From: Tolypothrix sp. NIES-4075
Lineage (GTDB): Bacteria; Cyanobacteriota; Cyanobacteriia; Cyanobacteriales; Nostocaceae
Direction: 5' to 3'
Assembly: GCF_002218085.1 (NCBI RefSeq)
Contig: NZ_BDUC01000001.1
Coordinates: 1,179,955 to 1,243,954 of the forward strand
Length of the DNA: 64,000 bases
A program made the translations under genes and the position numbers. Below, piece by piece: positions 8,765 to 18,200 of this stretch (positions are counted from its first letter, which is position 1; each line of letters starts with the position of its first letter). The notes beneath the pieces were generated by a model. The model searched no databases. It was given only the letters and a program-made list of their open reading frames with translations, and was not told the origin of the DNA.

Positions 8765-10736
8765 ACAAGGCACTATCAGTATTCATACTGAGAATATTTT
8801 CCCGATTATCAAAAAGTCTCTCTACTCCGACCACCAAATATTCTTGCGAGAACTCGTCTCCAACGCTGTAGATGCCATCCAAAAACTGAACATGGTATCT
8901 CGCGCTGGAGAATATTCCGGTGAAATTGGCGAACCAGAAATTGAAATCGCGATCGACAAAAACAACAAAACCCTCTCCATCACCGACAACGGCATCGGGA
9001 TGACTGCCGATGAGGTGAAAAAATACATCACCCAAGTAGCCTTCTCCAGTGCCGAAGAATTTATTCAGAAGTACCAAGGCAAATCAGACCAACCGATTAT
9101 CGGTCACTTTGGTCTTGGCTTTTACTCCTCCTTCATGGTGGCGCAAAAAGTTCAAATCGATACCTTATCTTATAAAGAAGGTTCCCAAGCAGTTCACTGG
9201 ACTTGTGATGGTTCTCCAGAGTACACCTTGGAAGACTCACCGAGGACAACTCGTGGCACCACCATTACCCTCACCCTGCAAGAAGAAGAAGAGGAATATT
9301 TAGAATCATCACGAATTAAGAATCTTGTCAAGACTTATTGCGATTTCATGCCAGTACCCATCAAACTTGAGGGTGAGGTGTTAAATCGGCAGAAAGCACC
9401 TTGGCGAGAATCTGCTAGTAGCTTGAGTAAAGAAGATTATTTAGAGTTTTACCGCTACCTGTATCCTTTCCAGGAAGAACCGCTGTTGTGGGTGCATCTG
9501 AATACAGATTACCCCTTTATCATCAACGGAATTTTGTATTTTCCGAAGATGAAGCCAGATGTCGATGTGACAAAAGGGCAAATTAAGCTATTTTGCAACC
9601 AAGTTTTTGTCAGCGATAACTGCGAAGAAATTATTCCGCAATTTTTAGTTCCCATGCGGGGTGTAATTGATAGCACTGATATTCCTCTGAATGTCTCGCG
9701 GAGTGCCTTGCAAACTGATCGCACCGTGCGGAAAATAGGCGATTACATAGCGAAAAAAGTAGGCGATCGCTTAAAAGAAGTTTATCGAGGCGATCGCGAA
9801 CAATACATCAGCATCTGGAAAGACCTTAGCACCTTCGTTAAATTTGGCGTTCTCAACGACGACAAATTCAAAAAACAAGTCGAAGACATCATTATCTTCC
9901 GCACCACCGCCAAGCTATCAGAAAAAACCGCTGATACCCCAGCAGTACAGGTACAATCAGACGAAGGCGACGCATGGCAAGATGTCACCCCCCAAACGGC
10001 TGATTCCACCCCTCAGTCACCATACACCACCCTCAAAGAATACCTAGAACGTAACAAAGAACGCCACGAAAACCGCGTTTTCTACTGCACCGATGCAGCC
10101 ACCCAAGCTACATACGTAGAATTGCACAAAAACCAAGGCTTAGAAGTCCTATTTATGGACTCCTTCATCGACACCCACTTTATCAACTTTCTAGAGCAAG
10201 AATATAAGGATGTTAAATTTACGCGGGTAGACTCCGACTTAGATAATACCTTGCTGGATAAAGACAAAGGTAGCGAAATAGTTGACCCAGGGACTAACAA
10301 AACTCGCAGCGAAGTCGTCAAAGAACTCTTTGAGAAAGCACTCAACAAACCCCGACTCAACATCCGCACCGAAGCCTTAAAATCGGACGATCCCCAAGGA
10401 ACACCACCAGCAATGGTGCTACTACCAGAGATTTTGCGCCGTCTGCGAGAAATGAATGCTATGATGCAGCAACAAAGCGCAGAATTTCCCGAAGACCACA
10501 TTTTGCTAGTGAATACCGCTCACCCGCTGATTCAAAATCTGGCAAACCTCAACCAAGGCAGTATAATTCAAGGTGATGGTCAGTCGCCTACAGGTCAGTT
10601 GGTGAATATGATTTGCCAACACGTCTACGATTTGGCACTGATGTCTCAGAAAGGCTTTGACGCTGAAGGAATGAAATCCTTCGTCGAACGCTCAAATGAA
10701 GTCCTGACCAAGCTGACAGAACAAGCTGCAAAATAG
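8757..10736 (+). CDS. htpG: Molecular chaperone HtpG (Hsp90)
   Basis: ATP-dependent cytosolic dimeric chaperone; in cyanobacteria implicated in heat and oxidative stress and phycobilisome assembly. The 659 residues fit the bacterial form, without the eukaryotic charged linker or MEEVD tail. N-domain GHKL motifs are visible: IFLRELVSNAVDAIQKL (catalytic Glu), SITDNGIGMT, and GHFGLGFYSSFMVA forming the ATP lid. Middle-domain LNVSRSALQTD is present. The ATG at 8757 (MLEQGTISIHTENIFP) is chosen over the seven-codon extension. It ends 40 bases before a convergent glycosyltransferase, with a shared hairpin between them. Confidence 0.96.
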   Translation: MLEQGTISIHTENIFPIIKKSLYSDHQIFLRELVSNAVDAIQKLNMVSRAGEYSGEIGEPEIEIAIDKNNKTLSITDNGIGMTADEVKKYITQVAFSSAEEFIQKYQGKSDQPIIGHFGLGFYSSFMVAQKVQIDTLSYKEGSQAVHWTCDGSPEYTLEDSPRTTRGTTITLTLQEEEEEYLESSRIKNLVKTYCDFMPVPIKLEGEVLNRQKAPWRESASSLSKEDYLEFYRYLYPFQEEPLLWVHLNTDYPFIINGILYFPKMKPDVDVTKGQIKLFCNQVFVSDNCEEIIPQFLVPMRGVIDSTDIPLNVSRSALQTDRTVRKIGDYIAKKVGDRLKEVYRGDREQYISIWKDLSTFVKFGVLNDDKFKKQVEDIIIFRTTAKLSEKTADTPAVQVQSDEGDAWQDVTPQTADSTPQSPYTTLKEYLERNKERHENRVFYCTDAATQATYVELHKNQGLEVLFMDSFIDTHFINFLEQEYKDVKFTRVDSDLDNTLLDKDKGSEIVDPGTNKTRSEVVKELFEKALNKPRLNIRTEALKSDDPQGTPPAMVLLPEILRRLREMNAMMQQQSAEFPEDHILLVNTAHPLIQNLANLNQGSIIQGDGQSPTGQLVNMICQHVYDLALMSQKGFDAEGMKSFVERSNEVLTKLTEQAAK

Positions 10737-10750
10737 TAATCCAAATATCT

Positions 10751-10774
10751 AGGGGCGTATAGGAATACGCCCCT
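10751..10774. terminator. Bidirectional hairpin between htpG and the GT2 gene
   Basis: aggggcgtat and atacgcccct form a 10-bp perfect stem with a 4-base loop (agga). It lies between two convergent stop codons, so it could end both transcripts, although the T-runs are weak. Confidence 0.65.
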
Positions 10775-10776
10775 AA

Positions 10777-11661
10777 CTAAATCTTTCTTAATTTTTTCCA
10801 GATATGCTGACTAATGTAGTTAGGAGAAATGAAAAAAGCCTTCATAAACATTTGTAATGCTAATAAAGTTTGTTTTTTTTCATGCCACATAATTCTTGCT
10901 AATCTCATAGCATTGTGACTTCTTGCTTCAATTTCAAAGTTTTTATAAGGTTTGCTTAAATCATTAGAAAAAAATATATCTAATAACTTAAATGTTTCTT
11001 TTACCCATAGCTTATAATCTCCTGTAAGATTACTGGAATGAGAATATTTAGTAACGAGGTAGTGAGGTACGTGAACTACTTCCCCTAAGCAAAATAACCG
11101 TAAAAAAAGTTCTTTGTCTTCACCAATTTTTAAGCTTTCATTAAAGTGGCTAACATTATTTAAAGCTTTGCTTCTAACTATTACAATGGATGCCGTTAAT
11201 ATAAAGTTTTCAGATAGTAGATGATAAGTTAAATCGGGATATGCTAGCCAAGGCTTGCAGCTAAACTTTTTGATAGAGCCATCTTTTTTGTGGTGTATGC
11301 AACTACAAAAACTTAGTACAATATTTGGACTACTTTCAATATATTGAAGTTGAGTTTCTAAATAATTTGGTGCCCATTCATCATCAGAATCCAAGAAAGC
11401 TATAAAGTTACCTATAGCAATATTAATTCCCTCATTTCTTGCTGCACCAGCCCCGCGATTTTTTGACAAACTAATGCATTGAATATGAGAATAGTTTTCT
11501 TTAATAAAATTTACAGTTCCATCTGTTGAGGCATCATCAACTACAATTAACTCATAATTAGTATATGTCTGGTTAATGACACTATTTATGGCTCGTTGTA
11601 AATACTGTATGCGATTATAAGTTGGAATGATGACCGAAATATGAGGATTATTTAATTGCAT
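10777..11661 (-). CDS. Family 2 glycosyltransferase
   Basis: GT-A fold sugar transferase likely acting on a surface polysaccharide at the cytoplasmic membrane face. Seen: N-terminal HISVIIPTYNRIQYLQRAIN, VVDDASTDGT, RGAGAARNEGI, and the metal-binding FLDSDDEW near residue 95. At 294 residues it is a single catalytic domain with a basic C-terminus. It lies 6 bases downstream of the GT4 gene on the same strand, so the two form an operon. Codon use is markedly more AT-rich than htpG or the hps genes, which suggests transfer. Acceptor and donor are unknown. Start ATG at 11661. Confidence 0.88.
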   Translation of the reverse strand: MQLNNPHISVIIPTYNRIQYLQRAINSVINQTYTNYELIVVDDASTDGTVNFIKENYSHIQCISLSKNRGAGAARNEGINIAIGNFIAFLDSDDEWAPNYLETQLQYIESSPNIVLSFCSCIHHKKDGSIKKFSCKPWLAYPDLTYHLLSENFILTASIVIVRSKALNNVSHFNESLKIGEDKELFLRLFCLGEVVHVPHYLVTKYSHSSNLTGDYKLWVKETFKLLDIFFSNDLSKPYKNFEIEARSHNAMRLARIMWHEKKQTLLALQMFMKAFFISPNYISQHIWKKLRKI

Positions 11662-11667
11662 ACTTGT

Positions 11668-12801
11668 TTAATATTGAACTAGATCTAATAAATTTTTCTC
11701 AATACCTTCAACCATTTTATTAACATGAAAATTAGATAAAATATGATTCCGGCATTTCTCGCTTATTTGACTATCTGAGTTTTTCCATTTAAACATACAA
11801 TTTAAAGTATCTGCTAAATGTTGTGAATCGCCTGATTCAAAAAGCCCCTGTTTAAATTCTCCTGTAAGTATTTCTGGAATACCGCCAAGACGACTAGCAA
11901 CTACAGGAGTTCCACAAGCCATTGACTCAATAATTGTTCTTCCAAATGGCTCAGAATTTAAACTAGCCAAAACAGTGATATCACTTATTTGATAGAGAGG
12001 TATAGGATTAGTTAAATGTCCCATAAATTTTACATAGTTTTCTATACCTAAATCAACTGTTAACTGCTCTAGAGATTTTTGATATTCATTATTTTGACAT
12101 AGAGGTTTCCCAGCAATCAACAAATTGGCATGATGATCACTTTCTAGAAATGCTTTAAAACCTTTTATAAGTGTTTCAATCCCTTTATCTTTATCTATTC
12201 TTCCTATATAAGATATAATTTTTGTTTTTTCCGACGAAATAGCCCATTTATTTTTATTTAATTTATGCTCTGATGGTTTAAATGTTTCGGTGTTAATACC
12301 GTTATACACAACATGAATGTTATCTTCCTTAAACCCTCTTTTGATCCAATCCAGTTTTGTCTGATTTGAAACTGCAATTAATCTTTTTGCACCGCGCATT
12401 CCAATATTCCATTGGAAACCAAGTGTTCTTATTGGCGGTGGAGGTAAGCGAAGATGACAAACAAAGGGAATATTTTTGGATATGGCTAGAGTATAACCCC
12501 AAAAACTATCATGATATTGATTGCTATAGACCAAGCTATCTTTATTGGTTTTTATTTTTATATTATCTGCTAGAAAATATATGAGAGAACTCATCATTCT
12601 CTTACGCTCAATTCTATAGCTATTTATTTTTACTAATTCAAAACAAAATTCACTGTACTGCTTTATTAAATCCCCCTCTTTAATGTATAGTAGACTAATA
12701 CTATGCCCCATATTATGTAGACCACGACAAACATCAAGTAGGCTTAACTCTTGACCACCACGTAAAGAAGATGCTTCGTTTTCTAGAACAATAATATGCA
12801 T
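11668..12801 (-). CDS. Family 4 glycosyltransferase (GT-B)
   Basis: Retaining GT-B glycosyltransferase, first gene of the AT-rich GT4-GT2 pair. Seen: SSLRGGQELSLLDVCRGL (Gly-rich N-domain loop), AVSNQTKLDWIKRGF, YIGRIDKDKGIETLIKGF, and the donor-site EPFGRTIIESMACGTPVVAS with its two acidic residues. I start at ATG 12801 (MHIIVLENEASSL), giving 377 residues. The frame stays open for another 57 codons, but those are read from the mobile element at 12848-13078 and are not part of the family fold. Low GC and the adjacent MITE suggest acquired DNA. Substrates are unknown. Confidence 0.86.
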   Translation of the reverse strand: MHIIVLENEASSLRGGQELSLLDVCRGLHNMGHSISLLYIKEGDLIKQYSEFCFELVKINSYRIERKRMMSSLIYFLADNIKIKTNKDSLVYSNQYHDSFWGYTLAISKNIPFVCHLRLPPPPIRTLGFQWNIGMRGAKRLIAVSNQTKLDWIKRGFKEDNIHVVYNGINTETFKPSEHKLNKNKWAISSEKTKIISYIGRIDKDKGIETLIKGFKAFLESDHHANLLIAGKPLCQNNEYQKSLEQLTVDLGIENYVKFMGHLTNPIPLYQISDITVLASLNSEPFGRTIIESMACGTPVVASRLGGIPEILTGEFKQGLFESGDSQHLADTLNCMFKWKNSDSQISEKCRNHILSNFHVNKMVEGIEKNLLDLVQY

Positions 12802-12839
12802 AAAGAAGAAAAAGATTACATGAGCTAGTAAGAAAGGGG

Positions 12840-13086
12840 TGTATACCCGAATACGCTTAGTCTTAAGGATTTTTGGTACTGATTTTAGACCTGTAGAGAC
12901 GCGATGCCAGACGCTACAACGGAGGCAACCTCCCTTCTCCTGCCGGAGACGCTGCGCGAACGGGTTCGCCACTTCGACGGGACGGTACAGGCAACCGCGC
13001 CCGTGGACTCACCGCAACGCGCTGGCTCAAATTTCGCGTTTCTACACTCGTATTTTGGGCTTAATTGAACGGTATTGGTGTATACC
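12840..13086. mobile_element. MITE-like element, copy A (231 bp) with 8-bp target duplication
   Basis: The element spans 12848-13078. Its ends are cgaatacgcttagtcttaag on the left and the inverse of ccaataccgttcaattaag on the right. It is flanked by identical 8-mers tgtatacc at 12840-12847 and 13079-13086. Both ends match those of the element at 40913-41048 in the opposite orientation. The core (12892-13046) is a GC-rich cassette bounded by tgtagagacgcga and its near-perfect inverse. No transposase is encoded, so it is non-autonomous. It lies just upstream of the GT4 start. Confidence 0.75.
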
Positions 13087-13484
13087 AGACTCAATTCGGT
13101 TATTCAATGTTGGTTGAATATATTTTTTGTAGGGATTATTTGACTTTAATCAAGCTTTTGACACTTAATTAAATACAAATTATGAAACACATGTTTGTAT
13201 TTAAATAATAAAAACTAACTTAGTTATTGACATCCGTAAAATTAGGTAATTAGGTAATTTTATAATTTAAATATTAGATAATATAATCTCTTACCGGAAG
13301 TTGCTATCTAGCAAATTCCGTTTTCGGCTGGATGAGTATATAGTGTAAATCGATAGTTTTGAGTTATTAAAATTAACAAATAAAAAACTAATGCATTTAC
13401 TACTATAAATATCTGATTTATAAAAGTAAATTACTCACTGGTGTTTCAGTATAATTAACGATTAAATATGTCAAGCTTATGTAT
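13087..13484. other. AT-rich intergenic region between MITE copy A and the second hpsE
   Basis: About 400 bases, strongly AT-rich, between the mobile element and the hpsE stop codon. No coding frame, hairpin array or RNA gene is recognised. Confidence 0.5.
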
Positions 13485-14453
13485 TTATTTATACTGTAAA
13501 TTTAAATACCCATTTTTCCACAAGTAAATAGAACTGATTAGGCTACTTAACATCAGTTGCATCTCACAAGCCGCCACTAAGTCAGTCTTAACTTTAATAC
13601 GATATTTGAGGAGGTGGAGAAAAATTTTTCGCAAGTCGTTTGCCATATAAACAAGTACTGCTAACGGTATTAACCATCTTTTAATACTGATTGTGCGCGT
13701 GACATGTCTGCTAAGTCCAACTCCTCGAAAAAATGGAATTAAGTAATCTCTTTGTAAACGCCAACTTGGTATTTTGTGATGTACTTCCATCGCTGGGTTA
13801 TACCAAATTTCCCAGCCTGCTTTTTGAATGAAAGATAACACTTCTAAGTCTTCACCAGTGAGCATATTCCCAGTTACTCTGCCTGTTAAAATTGAGTGAG
13901 TAGGAACGCTTTCTAACCAAGCTTGTTTACGTACAACAATTCCCGCTGAGGGAGGTAGTAATTTTTTGCGAGGTTCATATAGAAGAGGTAGCGAACCACG
14001 TTCTGTAATTGCCAAAAATGGTGCTATTCGCTGAAAGTTTTCTGGCGGTTGTACTTCAAAATCGGCGTGAATTTGACTACCGTATGCACCTGTTTTTGGA
14101 TGCTCTTGTGCAAAAGTATAGGCAGCAGCAACCCAGTCTGATGCTGGTAAGTTGTCGTCATCAAGAAAACCTATCAGTTCAGCACGGCTCTCAATAATTG
14201 CCAATTTTCTTGCAAAGGCTGCACCTTGTTGCAGTTCAAATAAATAACGTAAAGGGTTACTATCTGACCAATTTGCTTGATATTGTCGGACTATCTTGGC
14301 AGTGTTGTCTTTACTGTTGTTATCAACAACAAGAACTTCCCAACGAAGGTTTGGACTGTAAACTTGCGATCGCAAGCGCTCTAATACTTCCGGTAAACGG
14401 TTTTCGCCATTGTAGGTGCAAATAGCTACAGTAAAGTCAACGTGTGTCGTCAT
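13485..14453 (-). CDS. hpsE: Family 2 glycosyltransferase, HpsE-type (copy 2)
   Basis: Paralogue of the gene at 7380-8342 with the same landmarks: VDFTVAICTYNGENRLP, VVDNNSKDNTAK, GFLDDDNLPASDW, LAITERG, LLYEPRK, LTGEDLEVLSFIQ and GWEIWYNPAMEVHH. A hydrophobic C-terminal segment is present near 260-285. Predicted to add sugars to the hormogonium polysaccharide. The ATG at 14453 (MTTHVDFT) is preferred to the TTG at 14462; both share GGAA-type upstream bases. It is divergent from rpmB and the hps cluster. Which copy is the orthologue of the functionally studied HpsE cannot be decided here. Confidence 0.85.
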   Translation of the reverse strand: MTTHVDFTVAICTYNGENRLPEVLERLRSQVYSPNLRWEVLVVDNNSKDNTAKIVRQYQANWSDSNPLRYLFELQQGAAFARKLAIIESRAELIGFLDDDNLPASDWVAAAYTFAQEHPKTGAYGSQIHADFEVQPPENFQRIAPFLAITERGSLPLLYEPRKKLLPPSAGIVVRKQAWLESVPTHSILTGRVTGNMLTGEDLEVLSFIQKAGWEIWYNPAMEVHHKIPSWRLQRDYLIPFFRGVGLSRHVTRTISIKRWLIPLAVLVYMANDLRKIFLHLLKYRIKVKTDLVAACEMQLMLSSLISSIYLWKNGYLNLQYK

Positions 14454-14781
14454 TTCCAGCAATTTCCAGCAAGTGCAGGTTAAGATAAATAGTACTTTGG
14501 CTAAATTTTTCCTCTTCGCAGCCTTTAGCTTAAGAGAGTAAAGACAGCCCTCAGACTGGTTAAGGAATAACAGAGGCTGAATATTTTCTCCTCTTAATTT
14601 AGAATACCCACATCACCATCATAAGTAACGCTTTGTGCATCTTTATCCAGACTCCTCAGAAATATTTGTATAATTACGCACTCCAAATGTTGCTGGATAA
14701 GCAAACATAGCGATCGCACTACTTCACCGTTGCCTCCTTTGTTTCTATACAATATTCAAGGTATCTCTAGAAAGTCTCGCT
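14454..14781. other. Divergent hpsE / rpmB promoter region
   Basis: About 330 bases holding both promoters. The imperfect repeat aatttccagcaagtg / catttccagcaatttcc overlaps the hpsE start. A GCGATCGC site occurs near 14710. I see no RNA gene. Confidence 0.5.
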
Positions 14782-15018
14782 ATGTCTCGTAAATGTGAAT
14801 TAACTGGTAAAAAGGCAAATAACGCCTTTGCAATTTCTCACTCCCACCGTCGTACCAAGCGGCTTCAGCAAGCCAACCTGCAAAGCAAGCGCGTTTGGTG
14901 GCCCCAAGGAAACCGTTGGGTGAAACTGAAGTTGTCAACCAAAGCCATCAAAACCCTGGAAACCAAAGGGTTGCACGCAATGGCAAAAGAAGCGGGGATT
15001 AACCTTAATCATTATTAA
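14782..15018 (+). CDS. rpmB: 50S ribosomal protein L28
   Basis: Large-subunit ribosomal protein. The 78 residues open with MSRKCELTGKKANNAFAISH, the standard L28 N-terminus, followed by the basic HSHRRTKRLQQANL and RVWWPQGNRWVKL segments. Length is typical for cyanobacteria. It is a monocistronic unit ended by a strong hairpin at 15061-15090 and is not functionally linked to the hps genes next to it. Confidence 0.98.
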   Translation: MSRKCELTGKKANNAFAISHSHRRTKRLQQANLQSKRVWWPQGNRWVKLKLSTKAIKTLETKGLHAMAKEAGINLNHY

Positions 15019-15060
15019 GGCTGACATTTGTCTCTAACCCGGTAAATATCCTCTAGAGAA

Positions 15061-15090
15061 TTTTAGGGCGCATTTTCATGCGCCCTAAAA
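15061..15090 (+). terminator. Rho-independent-type terminator of rpmB
   Basis: ttttagggcgcat and atgcgccctaaaa form a perfect 13-bp stem with a TTTC loop, 43 bases after the rpmB stop. A-rich on one side and T-rich on the other, it can work in either direction. Confidence 0.8.
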
Positions 15091-15266
15091 ATTTATAAAA
15101 GCTTCATATAATTTTTATAATTGGCAGTGATAGTTTTTTCTAAGTAGGTGGGTAACCTTAGCCTATACGCATGGAGCGGCAAAATCCTGATGCCATTCCG
15201 AGAATACGGTGTCATCGCAAAACCACAGGTCTTTGCCTTAACCATTTTGGTTTTTATAACGCACCT

Positions 15267-18200
15267 ATGACTAAGAATAAACACGCCAAAGCATTTACCC
15301 ACATTTTCCAAGAAATTATTAAACTGCATAAAAACTTTAGAACCCAAGACTTTCAATGGTTCTTGCGTAGTTTGCTCGTAACCTCTCGACGACAAATGGA
15401 GGGTGGGTTTGTGCTGCCAACAACTATCATGTTGTTGTTAATTGTGGCTTTAGTCATCACAGCTTTACTTTTTCGCACTTTCAGTCGTACCACTCAAGCC
15501 ATTGGCGAACGTCAGCAGCAAGTAATTTATAATTCAGCGACACCAGCAATTGACCGAGCTAAAGCCAAGCTAGAGTATGTTTTTCGACAAGATACTCGTT
15601 TACCTGCTGGAGTGCCTTCAGATAGCACTATAGATAGCATACTCGCAGCACCTTCTACTGGCACTGACGACCCTTATACACTGCCAGGTGAGACACGCCT
15701 TGCAAATTTCAAAGACGCTAACAATAACCCTGGCGTTGGCTGGTATTTTAAACCAGACCCCAGCAAAGATAGAATCGTCGCTTACTCAATTATTTTTAAA
15801 AAAACAGCAGCAAACTCAAGCGGTACTACTGTTGCAACCCTAAAAGATAGCGCTACTACAAAAGCGCCTTATTTGCTTGTTCGCAACGGTCCGGTAAACA
15901 CTAGTAATTCCTCAATAGACAAATGCGGAGGTGCAGTTAAATTAGCATCCAATGAAAAAGATTGGGAACCTATTACCTCTGCTACTTTAGCCAAAACATT
16001 TCAAGTTACCGCGTTTGCTGTTGAAAACGCTAGTAAACCAAATAGAAGTGTAACTACATTAGAGTTTCAACAAGATAGACAAGCTGATAAAGGTAACAAA
16101 TGGGGAGCTTACTTTCGCTATGACTTAGAGCTATTTAGTGGTGTATTTTTCCGTTGGAATGGTGCTATGCACAGTGACGGTAATATATTTTTTGGTCCGT
16201 ATGGTAATAACTTTAGAGCTTACCTTATTAGTTCACCAGATTCTTGTGTCAATACTTCAGCTAATGATTCTAAAATAACAACTAGCATATACACAGATAA
16301 TGGTAATACAACCTTTAAAGGTCAAATAATTACCGGCAAAATGACTAGGGCTGGCATCACAACAGGAGGAGATGACCAATTCGGTGGCAGCTCAACTATT
16401 GACCTGTATAGTGCTGCAACACCAATAAGCACTGGAAATTTAACAAAAGATACAGATTCGATCAATTTACCATCTGGTTCTACTAAGACACCAGCTAACT
16501 TTGCTCTCGATCCAGTAGCTCTGTTTACACAAGATAAGTTTCAGTCTCGAGATTCAACAAATAGAAACAACACAACTGATGCAGATACTGGCTGGGCAGC
16601 AAGAGCTTTCCAGACAAAGAGAAGAATTTTACAAGAAGCAACTGTTCCACCTTACCTAGATGATACCTATCGGGCTGATGACCGCTACGGACCAAACCCC
16701 ACTTATGATGGTAAACCCATTGCTATTAGTCAAGTAAAAATACCTTCGGGTAAGAAAGTCGGTGATAATATCACAACTGCTGATACTAACAAAGATGCCC
16801 TGACAAGAAATGTTTCTCCTTCTGTAAACAACCCAGAAGCGCTTGGCTTAGATGGTTACTGGGAGAGACGCGCAGTCAAAGGAGGGTTGCGAGTTATTGT
16901 CGGACAACGATTGGAATTGGGTAATACGCTAGGAAGTGCCTCAAGTGCAAATTTGCCAAATTCGCTAAGTGACAGAAGAAACGAGTTTCTCCAACGTCGT
17001 ACTCAAAGAGATAATGTAGCCGCAGTTCAAGCTACTGCTGTCTATCACTACAAGAGTAATAGTGGAACGGCTCCTGTAGCTTGTATGGCAACCACCGTTC
17101 ACCCAGGAACAGCTGAAACTCTCAAGCGTAGTGCGACTTTTGAAACCATAACGTTTAAATATAAATCAAGCCCATCTGCTCCTACCATTGATAAAGAGGT
17201 TTTCAACGACTTTTTCACGGGTAGAGGTACGAATGGTTGGGAGTTTAGTATTCCTACTGAAAATACTGCTTTAGCTAACGCTCGCTCTAACCTGGCAAAT
17301 TTTGCTGGAGACCCGGATGGAGCTTTTCCTCCTAAGCAAGAAGCAGCAGGATCGTCTATTATGCATCCCTATCCCGAATTAACAAAGTATGGGGATTTCT
17401 CCAATTTGCGGAGAGCGCTTGCAGGCACTACTATTGCCGATCAATCCTACAAAGATACGGCAAATTGTATGTTGGGGATGCTAGCTTACAATATCGACTA
17501 TCTCAACGGCTATGATTACAGCGCCAACTGGGGTACAGATACTAATGCGCTTTTGGATGAATTAAATGCAGCCCTATCAACTGCTGCGAGTGCAGTTCTC
17601 CCTAATAAACCAGAACAAGCGATCGCTGCTTTGGAGGCTTCCTCTGTAACTAATAAGGATAAATTGGTGAAACTGGCACGGCTTGTTGCTACTAAGGAGC
17701 AAGTAGAACGAGATCGTAAAAATGGCATAGGTTACAGTTGCGACAATGCCAAGTTTAATGCATCTGCCACTGCACTTGATAAACTATGTGCTTCTGGTGT
17801 CAAATATGACGCTTTATATTACATTTTTCCAATTAGCAGTGACCACCCTGAAGACCGTACTGATCCAAACTCATACATTACATCATCAACAGTCAATCCA
17901 ACATCTGTAGCTAACCGCTATAAAGCTGTTAGTAACACAGACATATCAACTATAAAGAGTAGCCCAAACACAGGTACATGGAATATTCCAAGAAGCGAGG
18001 CTACTACTTATGTGACTACTGCTGGCAATATTCCCGGTGCGCCTAATAGCCTACCTAATAGCAATAAACCAGGCTATAACAACTTAGTTAAATACACTAA
18101 CGCATCAGGTACTACAACATACTATCAAGTTGCCTTTAAAGATTCTGCTCTGTTTAACGGTCGGGAAATGATGAACATGCGGGTGTTAGACATTGACCTT

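Noticed and set aside
12802..12972. 57-codon N-terminal extension of the GT4 protein
   Set aside because: It is partly read from the mobile element; the GT-B fold begins at MHIIVLEN.
12839..13117. 92-codon plus-strand frame
   Set aside because: It lies almost wholly within MITE copy A; Arg/Cys-rich product typical of translated GC-rich palindromes.
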